DNA of 64,000 nucleotides from Bacillus sp. 1NLA3E (lineage in GTDB: Bacteria; Bacillota; Bacilli; Bacillales; Cytobacillaceae), in NCBI RefSeq assembly GCF_000242895.2, contig NC_021171.1, forward strand, positions 4,684,001-4,748,000, given 5' to 3'. Made by a program: the position numbers and the translations under genes. The notes below the pieces were generated by a model. The model did not search any database, was not told where the DNA came from, and saw only the letters and a list, made by a program, of their open reading frames with translations. Shown in pieces: positions 26,796 through 35,115 of this stretch. The first letter of the stretch is position 1; each line of letters starts with the position of its first letter.

Positions 26796-27035
26796 GGCTC
26801 TTTTCTAAAAGATTATTGTTTTTTTAAAAGGTTTTATGGAAAGGAAACCTCTTTAAAGAAAGTTGATTGGAGCGGAAGGTGCGAGACTCCTACGGGAGCA
26901 GCGGGACAGGTGAGACCCCACAGGCGCTAAGCGCCGAGTAGGCTCACCGCCCGCCCCGCGGAAAGCGAGCATCCTGGAGCGGAAATCAACCACTTTCTTT
27001 TTTAATAAAAAGCAACAAAGATTACGAAAACAGCC
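26796..27035. repeat. MITE-like repeat A, copy 5 (variant ends)
   Basis: Longest copy (about 240 bp), in the opposite orientation to copies 1, 3 and 4. Ends are GGCTCTTTTCTAAAAG and, inverted, GGCTGTTTTCGTAATC; this second end type is also present at the left of copy 1. The gap 26622-27076 holds only this element and the moeB terminator. The region before it (26640-26795) shows nothing recognisable. Confidence 0.8.
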
Positions 27036-27038
27036 TAA

Positions 27039-27075
27039 CAAAAAAACTCGCATCATCATCGATACGAGTTTTTTC
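27039..27075 (-). terminator. moeB terminator, end of the fdh/Moco block
   Basis: AAAAAACTCG and CGAGTTTTTT around ATCATCATCGAT. It closes the block of eleven genes that begins with fdhD. Confidence 0.75.
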
Positions 27076-27076
27076 A

Positions 27077-28096
27077 TTATCCCAACAAACGTTGATATAG
27101 TGATTTGGCTTGTTTTAAATCCTTTGTGCCGTGAATCAAAGCTCGGCCGTCTCGAAAAATCACCATTCGCTGCCCTTCGAAATCGACCGATAGCAAATAA
27201 GGATTGGCCTTAACGTGATAACCCAAACCCAGCAACTGCTCTGATAAAATAGTTAAATCAATCGATTCTTGTTTAGGCGGGCGAATCTGCACCGTATCTC
27301 TGCCGCACAGAACCGTTGATTTTGTCATGTTCTCGCTATCAAGATACGGATAGGATGGATGATCTCCGCATGATAAACAGCTTGGATCCTTCGCCTTAGT
27401 CATCTTCATCGTCGTATATTGATTCCGCCATAAATCGAAGCTAACAAAACCTGGCTGCAACGCATCCCAATCCTCGACGAGAATCTTTAAAGCTTCAGCA
27501 CCTTGATGAGCAATCACCATTCCCACCGCAGGTGCTATAATGCCACCAGTATCACAGGTCATTCCTTGGATCGGAATTGTTTTTAACAAACAGTTTAAAC
27601 AAGGTGTAACACCAGGGATAATCGAAAAACTCATCCCAAAGCTCCCAACACAAGCCCCATAAATCCACGGAATATTGAATTTTTGCGAGATGTCATTAAT
27701 GGCCATTCGTGTTTCAAAATTATCAGTCGCATCAAGGATAAGATCAACCCCAACAGCAAGCTCCTCCAATAACTCTGGAGTCGCATCAGCAATCAGTGCC
27801 CGAATCTGAACGTCCGAATTGATTGCTCCTAACCGTTTTTCTGCTGCTGCGGCTTTTGGTAGTTTTTCACGAACGTCTTCTTCCGTATACAACTGCTGAC
27901 GCTGGAGGTTGCTCTCTTCGACATAGTCGCGGTCAACAATGGTCAGCTTGCCAATTCCAGCTCTTGTCATCATCTCGGCACTTCCGGAACCAAGCGCCCC
28001 TGCTCCGATAATCAACACATGTTTATGTTTGATTTTTTCCTGACCACCTGAACCAATGGCTGAAAATAACGTTTGGCGTGAATAACGTTCAGACAT
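27077..28096 (-). CDS. moeB: MoeB/ThiF-type adenylyltransferase
   Basis: Activates the C-terminal Gly-Gly of a ubiquitin-like sulfur carrier by adenylation, here most likely MoaD. The 339 residues have the ATP-binding GAGALGSGSAEMMTRAGIG, the DRDYVEESNLQRQ loop, and the C-terminal zinc cysteines CLNCLL and CLSCG. Candidate catalytic Cys is in GMTCDTGGIIAP. A C-terminal extension of about 90 residues (after about 250) follows. It is the last gene of the block, 6 bp after moaD. A ThiF role with ThiS is possible but the neighbourhood argues for MoaD. Confidence 0.88.
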   Translation of the reverse strand: MSERYSRQTLFSAIGSGGQEKIKHKHVLIIGAGALGSGSAEMMTRAGIGKLTIVDRDYVEESNLQRQQLYTEEDVREKLPKAAAAEKRLGAINSDVQIRALIADATPELLEELAVGVDLILDATDNFETRMAINDISQKFNIPWIYGACVGSFGMSFSIIPGVTPCLNCLLKTIPIQGMTCDTGGIIAPAVGMVIAHQGAEALKILVEDWDALQPGFVSFDLWRNQYTTMKMTKAKDPSCLSCGDHPSYPYLDSENMTKSTVLCGRDTVQIRPPKQESIDLTILSEQLLGLGYHVKANPYLLSVDFEGQRMVIFRDGRALIHGTKDLKQAKSLYQRLLG

Positions 28097-28102
28097 ATTA
28101 AA

Positions 28103-28336
28103 TCAACCTCCGCTAACTGGAGGAATAAAAGCAATCACATCGCCATCATTCATTACTTCGTCATTTGTAGCAAATTCTTCGTTAATCGCCGTCATTACCG
28201 TATCCAACTTCAAGACGGGGTACTTTTCAACCAACATATTTTTTACCTCTGCTACGGTTTTTCCTGATAACGGGAGCATTAAAAACTCCGCACCAACCGC
28301 ATCGCGTAAATGAGCAAAAAACATAACTTTATTCAT
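28103..28336 (-). CDS. moaD: molybdopterin synthase sulfur carrier subunit
   Basis: Small ubiquitin-fold protein (77 residues) that donates sulfur, as a C-terminal thiocarboxylate, to precursor Z in molybdopterin synthesis. It ends in the required Gly-Gly (FIPPVSGG). It starts inside the last codons of moaE (8-base overlap), so the two synthase subunits are translationally coupled. MoeB, which charges it, is encoded next. ATG at 28336. Confidence 0.93.
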   Translation of the reverse strand: MNKVMFFAHLRDAVGAEFLMLPLSGKTVAEVKNMLVEKYPVLKLDTVMTAINEEFATNDEVMNDGDVIAFIPPVSGG

Positions 28337-28793
28337 GTAAATCCCCCTCTTGCGGTTGTCCCATCGGATAAGCTACAGTCTCGAGTTGGTTACCGATCCA
28401 CTTTTCGCCGTCTTCCCAGTGTTCCTTTTTCCAAATTGGGACGATTTCTTTTATCCGCTCAATCGCATAACGGTTGGCTTCATAGGAATCCGCACGGTGT
28501 GGTGTCGAGACAGCAATCACAACTGCAACATCAGTAATTTCTAATCTGCCGACACGATGAGTAATCGCCACTTGAGCTCCATTCCAGCGTTCGCTTATTT
28601 CAGCACCGATTTGCTCTAGCTTTTTCACCGCCATTGATTCGTAGGCTTCGTAAATAAGATAAAGTGTCTTTTTATCTTTGGTTAACTCCCGAACGGTGCC
28701 GATAAAAGTCGTAATCGCACCGGCGTCACGCTGGACTACTTTATCAATGATCGATTGGATATCAATCTTCTCTTTTGAAATTTCAAAGTTCAC
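28329..28793 (-). CDS. moaE: molybdopterin synthase catalytic subunit
   Basis: Large subunit of molybdopterin synthase. The 154 residues show the family features: DAGAITTFIGTVRELTKDKK (about residue 22), LIYEAYESMAVKKLEQI, ITHRVGRLEITDVAVVIAVS and the active-site lysines near VPIWKKEHWEDGEKW. It overlaps moaD by 8 bases and lies 32 bp after the moeA/PBP fusion. ATG at 28793 with a GAGGTGAGC site upstream. Confidence 0.94.
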   Translation of the reverse strand: MNFEISKEKIDIQSIIDKVVQRDAGAITTFIGTVRELTKDKKTLYLIYEAYESMAVKKLEQIGAEISERWNGAQVAITHRVGRLEITDVAVVIAVSTPHRADSYEANRYAIERIKEIVPIWKKEHWEDGEKWIGNQLETVAYPMGQPQEGDLHE

Positions 28794-28825
28794 GGATGCT
28801 CACCTCATCAATTATTCTTTCAAGG

Positions 28826-30745
28826 TTAAAAAAAGATTGGATCTGGTTGCTCCACAACCGCATAACCGCCAATTTTCTCTACCTCTTCTTTAAAGTTACT
28901 TGATTGAATGACTGAAATTAGCCATTTTCCCTGTTCACTTTCAAAAAAAGCTCTCGTCATCAATAAATCGTACGACTCATCCGCCACAGGGATGAAGTCC
29001 AACCCCATCACTTTGGCAGCAGGGAAAATCCCAAGACCTGCCGATTGCTCACTACCCTTTACCTCAGCGGCAACAGCCAAATGAGAAAACATTTCACGAT
29101 TATAGCCAATAATATCATCTGGAGAAACCCCTGCTTCGTCTAATTGGAGGTCAAACAAAATTCTTGTTCCTGCTCCTTTTTGACGATTGATATAATGAAC
29201 TTGTTTATCAGCTAGATCTTGCACATTAGAGATTCCATCAGGATTTCCCTTTGGCAGCATCCAGCCTTGTGTTCTTTTTAAAAATGGATAGAGAACCACT
29301 CCTTGGCCAGCTAATAACTTGTTTATATAAGAAATATTATATTCTTTTGTTTCTGGGTCAAGCAAATGAATGCCCGCTACATGAGCTTCCCCTTTTTTTA
29401 TGGCCATCAGGCCTGCCATGCTTCCTACATGGGAAGAAACAATTTTCATGTCCGTACGCTGTTTTTTAAGGTTTGATGACAGCAAATCGATGGTCAAATC
29501 ATGGCTTCCGGAAAATACGATTGCATTTTTAATCTCCTCTAGAGGAAGGAACAATTCAACTTCAACCATGTCCCCCTGTTCGTATCCAAGCTGATCAGGA
29601 GGTACCACCAAAATTGCGTCCGCCTTAACATAAGACATCGTTACCCCCGCATTTCTCGTCAGCGGATTGGCAACAAATTGTCCATTCACATAGCCGATAT
29701 TCATTCTTACAAAATCCTCTGCCCCCATTGTGGACACAATGCGGCGGCCTAGTTTAACTTCAATTGTTTGTCGTTTTGGTTCTGGTATTTGCAGATATTT
29801 ACAGATCAGCGGTTTAACGAACCACTCAAGGGCAAAATAGGCGGATACAGGATATCCGGGAACTCCAACAACAATCTTGTTCTTTATTTTCCCTAAAATG
29901 ACAGGTTTCCCTGGTCTTGTGGCTACACCATGGGTGAAAACGGTCCCGAGTTCTTCGAGAATATGTACAGTATAATCCTTTGAACCTGCTGATGAACCGG
30001 CATTAATCACAACAATATCCGAAGTTTCCACCGCATTTAACAAGGCTTCCTTAATTTTCTCTGGTTGGTCTCGGACAATCTCATGGAGAATCGGCTTACC
30101 ACCCCAATCTTGGATAAACCCAGAAAAGACCGTCCCGTTAAATTCTATAATTCTACCTGATGCTAAAGTAGACTCCGCTGAAACGAGTTCATTTCCAGTT
30201 GGAATAATGGTGACGACTGGTTTTTTCGTTACCGAAACTTCCGTGATTTGCCCAGCTAATAACACCCCTAAATCGGCAGGACGTAACATATGGCCTTGTG
30301 GAAACAGCATTTCTTCTTGAGTTATATCCTCGCCAATCGGCCGAATATGTTGCCACGGCGTTGCAGGTTCAATAATCTCAATTGTATTTTCGTCAACCAC
30401 ATGAACATATTCAATCATTATAACTGCATTAAATTGCGGAGGAATTGCGTTCCCAGTGTCGACATAAACGAATTGCTCGTCTTTTTGGAGGTGAAGCGGA
30501 TTTTTCTCGTGAGCTTCGTATGTATCTTCAGCATTTACAGCAATACCATCCATGGCTGAGGCATGGTAATAGGGCATTGAAACTTTAGCAAAAACCGGTT
30601 CAGCTGTAACCCTTCCTAGGGAGCCGGTGGTCTTGATCCATTCTGTCTCGATAGGCAACTCGAATGCTGTTAGTAGCTCTTCCTTTGCTTGTAATCGAGG
30701 TTTATCTTCTAAATAGATTTTTCGGTTATATCTTTTTCCTTCCAC
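28826..30745 (-). CDS. MoeA fused to a periplasmic-binding-protein-like domain
   Basis: Two-domain protein of 639 residues. The N-terminal part (about 1-405) is a MoeA molybdopterin molybdenumtransferase: SAMDGIAVNAEDTY, GEDITQEEMLFPQG, TGNELV, NAGSSAGSKDYT, and VVGVPGYPVSAYFALEWFVKP. The C-terminal part (about 410-639) is a PBP-like/LysR-substrate-type domain (FSGSHDLTIDLLSSNLKKQR, then GAGTRILFDLQLDEAGV). Such fusions are known in clostridia and some archaea, where the domain is thought to sense or present molybdate or tungstate. GTG start at 30745 after GGGGGAG. It follows a second, single-domain moeA. Confidence 0.9.
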   Translation of the reverse strand: MEGKRYNRKIYLEDKPRLQAKEELLTAFELPIETEWIKTTGSLGRVTAEPVFAKVSMPYYHASAMDGIAVNAEDTYEAHEKNPLHLQKDEQFVYVDTGNAIPPQFNAVIMIEYVHVVDENTIEIIEPATPWQHIRPIGEDITQEEMLFPQGHMLRPADLGVLLAGQITEVSVTKKPVVTIIPTGNELVSAESTLASGRIIEFNGTVFSGFIQDWGGKPILHEIVRDQPEKIKEALLNAVETSDIVVINAGSSAGSKDYTVHILEELGTVFTHGVATRPGKPVILGKIKNKIVVGVPGYPVSAYFALEWFVKPLICKYLQIPEPKRQTIEVKLGRRIVSTMGAEDFVRMNIGYVNGQFVANPLTRNAGVTMSYVKADAILVVPPDQLGYEQGDMVEVELFLPLEEIKNAIVFSGSHDLTIDLLSSNLKKQRTDMKIVSSHVGSMAGLMAIKKGEAHVAGIHLLDPETKEYNISYINKLLAGQGVVLYPFLKRTQGWMLPKGNPDGISNVQDLADKQVHYINRQKGAGTRILFDLQLDEAGVSPDDIIGYNREMFSHLAVAAEVKGSEQSAGLGIFPAAKVMGLDFIPVADESYDLLMTRAFFESEQGKWLISVIQSSNFKEEVEKIGGYAVVEQPDPIFF

Positions 30746-30757
30746 TTTCGGCTCCCC

Positions 30758-31990
30758 CTATCTTGATGGTAATACAGGAACATATTCTCCTTGAGAAATT
30801 CCTTCTTTTTCAGAAACAATCTCGACAATTCCGTCACTTTTGACAAGTGTTGTGATCAAACCCGACTTTCCGATAATCGGTTCGGCCCACCATTCATTAT
30901 CTTTTTCAAAGAGTCTAACGCGAATATAATCAGAACGGCCTGGAGCTGAGGCTATATTTTTGGTTATTTTTGCATAAATTCGATTTGGCTTTTGGTCGAT
31001 TTCTTCCCCTGAAAGCTTTTGGAAAATCCGCCCACCAAATAATTGGAAGATAATCATAGCTGAAGCAGGATGACCTGGCAACCCAATGACTGGCTTGCCA
31101 CCAGCTACGGACAAAATCGTCGGTTTTCCTGGTTTAATCGAAATCCCATGAACAAACACCCCTGGGTCGCCCAGTGATTGGATGACATCAGTTGTGTAAT
31201 CCTTAACGCCAACTGAACTTCCTCCGGATAAAATTAAGCAGTCAACAGAATCGAACAATTCCCTTGCTTTATTTGCGAATGCTTGATAGTCATCCTTAAC
31301 GATTCCACCGTAAATCACGTCCATGTTCCACGTTTTAGAGAGTCCGGCAACGGTTAAATAATTGATATCGCGAATTTGACCTATTTCAAGTTTTTGTGTT
31401 TGATAAGGGACGATTTCATCGCCTGAGGAAAGGTAGCCCACTTTAAGACGGCTGTAAACTTTCACCTCGGTGACTCCAAGCGCAGCGAGTGCTCCCAGTT
31501 CTTGCGGTCGGAGCTTAGTCCCAGCATGAAGTAGTTGTTCACCGTACTTTATGTCCTCACCGGCGCGAATAATATTTTCCCCTGGGGCAATCTGTTTGTA
31601 GGTATTCAGGAGTCCATCTACATCCTCGCAATGCTCGATCATGATCACACCATCACTACCAGGTGGAATCATTCCACCCGTTGGAACATAGATTGCTTCA
31701 CCCCGTCCAACCGGTTTGGCTGCCAGTTCACCCATTTTCACTTCTCCCACCATGTTTAAAAAACCTGGCATGGTTTCAGATGATCCGTAGGTGTCTTTTG
31801 CATTAACGGCATAACCGTCAACAGTTGAGCGGTCAAAGCTAGGTACATTTTCATTTGCCAGCACATGTTCTGCTAGCACATAATGAAGTGCTTCTTCAAT
31901 GGGACGGATTTCAGACTGGGTAACTTTTGAAATCCTCTCATCAATTAAAGCAAATGTTTCCTCGACTGTTTTCACTTTGAAAAATTCCAT
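30758..31990 (-). CDS. moeA: molybdopterin molybdenumtransferase MoeA
   Basis: Inserts molybdate into adenylated molybdopterin. The 410 residues are of normal MoeA length: RSTVDGYAVNAKDTYG (about residue 45), GEDIKYGEQLLHAGTKLRPQ, SSGDEIVPY, SGGSSVGVKDYTTDV, and PVIGLPGHPASAMIIFQLF. The start is taken at the ATG at 31990 (MEFFKVKTVEETFALIDERI), preceded by AGAGGTACA; the longer frame upstream overlaps mobA and lacks conservation. Two MoeA paralogues in tandem may divide metal choice or steps, but this is inference. Confidence 0.94.
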   Translation of the reverse strand: MEFFKVKTVEETFALIDERISKVTQSEIRPIEEALHYVLAEHVLANENVPSFDRSTVDGYAVNAKDTYGSSETMPGFLNMVGEVKMGELAAKPVGRGEAIYVPTGGMIPPGSDGVIMIEHCEDVDGLLNTYKQIAPGENIIRAGEDIKYGEQLLHAGTKLRPQELGALAALGVTEVKVYSRLKVGYLSSGDEIVPYQTQKLEIGQIRDINYLTVAGLSKTWNMDVIYGGIVKDDYQAFANKARELFDSVDCLILSGGSSVGVKDYTTDVIQSLGDPGVFVHGISIKPGKPTILSVAGGKPVIGLPGHPASAMIIFQLFGGRIFQKLSGEEIDQKPNRIYAKITKNIASAPGRSDYIRVRLFEKDNEWWAEPIIGKSGLITTLVKSDGIVEIVSEKEGISQGEYVPVLPSR

Positions 31991-32027
31991 TGTACCTCTA
32001 CACCCTTTCTCTGACGATGAAAAGAGG

Positions 32028-32627
32028 CTATTCTTCCGTTTCGGCCCACTTTTTTGCATGTTCATATTCTTCAGGAGAATTCATATTAAAAAAAATCCGA
32101 TTCAAACTGCCTGAACTGTAGTCATGAAGTTCTTCTTCTGTAAGATAACAGACGTTAAATGAATCAAGGACATGTTTAATTGATAAATTATTCCCTTCAA
32201 TACATTTCTCTATTTCTTCTAAAATTCCTTTTTGATAGACTGCAAAAAGCATTTGTTGTCTCCCATTAATGACTGGGATTACTGCATCATAGTCTGATGC
32301 TTGATTAAGTAGAATGCTTCCCAATTTAGCCGAAACAAACGGCATATCGCATGCCACCACTAAATTAGCCTGACTCGAAGAAGCTTTTAGGCCTGCATGA
32401 ATTCCAGCAAGCGGACCTTTTCCAGGAAAGTCGTCTGTCACTGTTTTTATATTTAAAAATTGATATTCCTCAGGATCATTCGATACTAAAATAATATCAT
32501 CAACGAGTTTCTCTAACTCATTTTTGACTCTTTCAATATTCGGTTTTTGATTAATTTTAAGGAAGGCTTTATTCGTCCCCATTCTGCTGGACTTCCCACC
32601 TGATAAAATAATGCCTCCGGCTTTCAT
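32028..32627 (-). CDS. mobA: molybdenum cofactor guanylyltransferase
   Basis: Adds GMP to Mo-molybdopterin to give the bis-MGD cofactor that formate dehydrogenase needs. The 199 residues have the NTP-binding signature GIILSGGKSSRMGTNKAFL at the start, the conserved FPGKGPLAGIHAGL, and VVACDMPFVS with the metal-binding Asp. The ATG at 32627 is chosen because AAGGTG stands 6-7 bases before it. It lies between fdhE and moeA on one transcript. Confidence 0.94.
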   Translation of the reverse strand: MKAGGIILSGGKSSRMGTNKAFLKINQKPNIERVKNELEKLVDDIILVSNDPEEYQFLNIKTVTDDFPGKGPLAGIHAGLKASSSQANLVVACDMPFVSAKLGSILLNQASDYDAVIPVINGRQQMLFAVYQKGILEEIEKCIEGNNLSIKHVLDSFNVCYLTEEELHDYSSGSLNRIFFNMNSPEEYEHAKKWAETEE

Positions 32628-32678
32628 GAACAGCACCTTCTTTAACTTCATGAGTTTCCTAACTCGGATTAGGAATGG

Positions 32679-33491
32679 TTAATTCGTTTTCTCATCCACT
32701 TCACCTGAAACCTTATAGCCCTTTTCTTGCGCAATATAATCAAGATGGATGGAATTCAGGTCAAGCATTGGTGTGGAGGGCTTGGTAATATGCTGTCTTG
32801 TATCGATAACTTTAGTATAACCTTTGCACTTTTCACAAACATGGATTTGTGAGGAAGCGTCTCCTTCAATCGTTAAAAATTGAATGGTTTCATGATCGGT
32901 ATTTCCACAATGTGAGCAGGAAATCTTCTTATCTAACCAAAAGGCGAGACAACGTGGGCAATGAAGAACCTTTTGACCTTGGCCTTCTATTTGTCCTAGG
33001 CGAACTGGTTCTCCGCATACGGGACAGCCACAGCCAGGAACGGCGTTTTTAATTTGCGGTTGGACTTTTTCAGCTACAGCCTGCAAGTAGGGACGGAGAA
33101 CTGTTTCGGCTAAAAATTGTGGCAACCATTCTTGCAATTGGTGTTCGGCTGCAAATTCAGTAAAGTACAGGTTGTTAATCGAAAACGCTTCATCAAGCCA
33201 GCGCGTAGCAATGTTTTCATCTAACAAGTCTTTTAATATCGTAAATTGGCCTTCTAAACTAGGGTTACTTTTTATTAAAACATTTTTCAATTCGTCTATC
33301 CACTGTAACAATAGTGTAATATCAAAATCAAACTCTGTTTTTACTGCAATCGGTACGCCTGTTTTGATGAGTCCTTGATCTATTTTGGGTTGGACAGAAT
33401 CAGGGCTGATCGAGTTTTTCCATTGTTCTTGAAGGTTGAAAATAGATTTTTGGAGACTTACATATTCTTTTGAAACAACTGATGATTTCAT
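32679..33491 (-). CDS. fdhE: formate dehydrogenase accessory protein FdhE
   Basis: Rubredoxin-like zinc/iron protein needed to make respiratory formate dehydrogenases active. The 270 residues have a helical N-terminal half and a C-terminal half with the four CxxC pairs expected: CGCPVCGEP, CPRCLAFW, CSHCGNTD and CEKCKGYT. ATG at 33491 with AGAGGTGTG upstream. It follows fdhI after a 90-bp gap that contains a hairpin (33518-33550), which may reduce readthrough from the structural genes. Confidence 0.9.
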   Translation of the reverse strand: MKSSVVSKEYVSLQKSIFNLQEQWKNSISPDSVQPKIDQGLIKTGVPIAVKTEFDFDITLLLQWIDELKNVLIKSNPSLEGQFTILKDLLDENIATRWLDEAFSINNLYFTEFAAEHQLQEWLPQFLAETVLRPYLQAVAEKVQPQIKNAVPGCGCPVCGEPVRLGQIEGQGQKVLHCPRCLAFWLDKKISCSHCGNTDHETIQFLTIEGDASSQIHVCEKCKGYTKVIDTRQHITKPSTPMLDLNSIHLDYIAQEKGYKVSGEVDEKTN

Positions 33492-33517
33492 CGATTGCAC
33501 ACCTCTTTCATTTTTAA

Positions 33518-33551
33518 AGGGAATGGCCGCCTAAATAGACAGCCATTCCCA
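33518..33551 (-). terminator. hairpin between fdhI and fdhE
   Basis: GGGAATGGC and GCCATTCCC, 9-bp perfect stem with 13-base loop. There is no long T run, so it is more likely an attenuator or mRNA processing/stability element than a full stop. Confidence 0.5.
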
Positions 33552-33581
33552 ATATGATTTATAGCCTTCTGCTTTTACAGC

Positions 33582-34292
33582 TTAGGCTTCTTTATGGTGC
33601 TTTTCTTTTTTTTCTAGATCAGGGAAGTTGCCTTTTTTAACTTCTTCATCATACCATTCCGTGTAGTGGCTTTTTGCCCACCATGCCGGAACTCTTCCTG
33701 TAACAACGCCTTTAAAACCTGGAGCAGAATGCTTGTGGACGGCCGCTAAATAGATATGTCCTACAACCACTGCAGCAGCTAAGCCAAAGCCAACGTTATG
33801 GAAGAAATATCCCCACTGAGTTGCCCAAGCTGGGAAATATTCTGGGAACCAAATTGTCAATCCTGAACAGATAATCATGATTGCTGTAACAATCTGAATC
33901 CAAGAGTTAATTTTTTCTCCCGCATTAAAGAACGTTTGTGGGATATGCTTGAATTTAAAACCAAAGAGCTCTTTCCCTGTCTCCTGGAAAAATTGAAGAT
34001 CGCGCTTTTTCCAAGTAACAATTTCTTTGAACCATTTGAATAAGCCTTTACGATCCCAAATAAACCAGATAATCGTTGGAGTCATAAACGTTACGGCAAA
34101 TATTCTGTGTAATAATCGGGCATTTGCTGGACCACCAAGAACTGGATAGAGCCAGTCAAAAGCCTCGGTGTACATTGGTAATGCTGTGATATACAAGGCT
34201 AAGAATGAAAAGAAATTGATAGCATGTGCCCAAACAAATGCCTTTGAGAAACGTCTAACTTTAACCTGAGGTCCTTTTGGATGATTACTCAT
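33582..34292 (-). CDS. fdhI: formate dehydrogenase cytochrome b subunit (gamma)
   Basis: Membrane subunit that carries electrons from the Fe-S subunit to the quinone pool through two b hemes. The 236 residues show four membrane helices (about 25-45, 62-80, 120-140, 152-175), with candidate heme ligands in RLLHRIFAVTFMTPT, FFHNVGFGLAAAVVVGHIYL and the following AAVHKHSAPGFKG. The ATG at 34292 has GGAGGTGGTAGCC just upstream and overlaps the end of fdhB by 8 bases. The type is that of E. coli FdnI/FdoI. Confidence 0.93.
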   Translation of the reverse strand: MSNHPKGPQVKVRRFSKAFVWAHAINFFSFLALYITALPMYTEAFDWLYPVLGGPANARLLHRIFAVTFMTPTIIWFIWDRKGLFKWFKEIVTWKKRDLQFFQETGKELFGFKFKHIPQTFFNAGEKINSWIQIVTAIMIICSGLTIWFPEYFPAWATQWGYFFHNVGFGLAAAVVVGHIYLAAVHKHSAPGFKGVVTGRVPAWWAKSHYTEWYDEEVKKGNFPDLEKKEKHHKEA

Positions 34293-35115
34293 GGCTACCA
34301 CCTCCATCTTCAACATTACCCTTGTCCTTATTAAATAATCGACTCGATACAAACATACCGATAACACCCATGGTTGTTGCACCAATCATCATTTTACCAA
34401 TTGGTTGAGCATAATCCTTCCAAAGAACGGCAGATGTCGGCACCTTTGGATTCTCAGGAAGACCATATACAGATGGCTTTTCAGCTAATACATAAATAGT
34501 GTGCGTACCCTTTACTCCAGCTGGATTGTAAATATTGGCGTTCGGGAATCTGCTTTTTACTTCACTTAAGCGCGTCTCAGCTTTCTTAAGTATTTCATCC
34601 TTATTACCAAATGACATGGCGCCTGGATGACAAGTTGTTACACATGCTGGCTGTAAGCCTTCTTCAATGCGGTCCGTACACATTGTACATTTTGAAGCTT
34701 TTCTGTATTCTTTGCCATTGTTATCTGTGTAAGTAGCAAGTGAAATGACCTCAAATGGACAGTTATGTGTGCAATATCCGCAACCAACACACTTATCGTT
34801 GTCAACCACTACAGTACCAAATTCAGTATAACTAATCGCATTTTCAGGGCAAACTTTTTCACAAGCTGCATCTGTACAGTGGAAGCAAGCTGAGTGACGG
34901 AATAGGTATTCTAAATTGCCTTTTGAATTATCATGCTCAATAAATTGCAACACATTCCAAGTATGGGCAGTCACCTTTGCATGTGATTGATTACTACCTT
35001 GGAACGCTTCTGGTTCTGCCGGAAGGTCATTCCAGTTTTTACATGCAACCATACAAGCACGGCAACCATCACATTTGGTAACATCGACTAATTTTACGTA
35101 CTCTTGTTTAGCCAT
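34285..35115 (-). CDS. fdhB: formate dehydrogenase iron-sulfur subunit (beta)
   Basis: Ferredoxin-like electron-transfer subunit with four 4Fe-4S clusters. In 276 residues the cysteine groups are CDGCRACMVACKNW, CFHCTDAACEKVCPENAI, CVGCGYCTHNCPF and CTMCTDRIEEGLQPACVTTC. A single C-terminal membrane helix (MIGATTMGVIGMFVSSRLF, about 240-260) anchors it, as in FdnH. Its ATG overlaps the fdhA stop (TAATG), implying coupled translation. With fdhA and fdhI it makes the three-subunit FDH-N/FDH-O type complex on the outer face of the membrane. Confidence 0.95.
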   Translation of the reverse strand: MAKQEYVKLVDVTKCDGCRACMVACKNWNDLPAEPEAFQGSNQSHAKVTAHTWNVLQFIEHDNSKGNLEYLFRHSACFHCTDAACEKVCPENAISYTEFGTVVVDNDKCVGCGYCTHNCPFEVISLATYTDNNGKEYRKASKCTMCTDRIEEGLQPACVTTCHPGAMSFGNKDEILKKAETRLSEVKSRFPNANIYNPAGVKGTHTIYVLAEKPSVYGLPENPKVPTSAVLWKDYAQPIGKMMIGATTMGVIGMFVSSRLFNKDKGNVEDGGGSHE

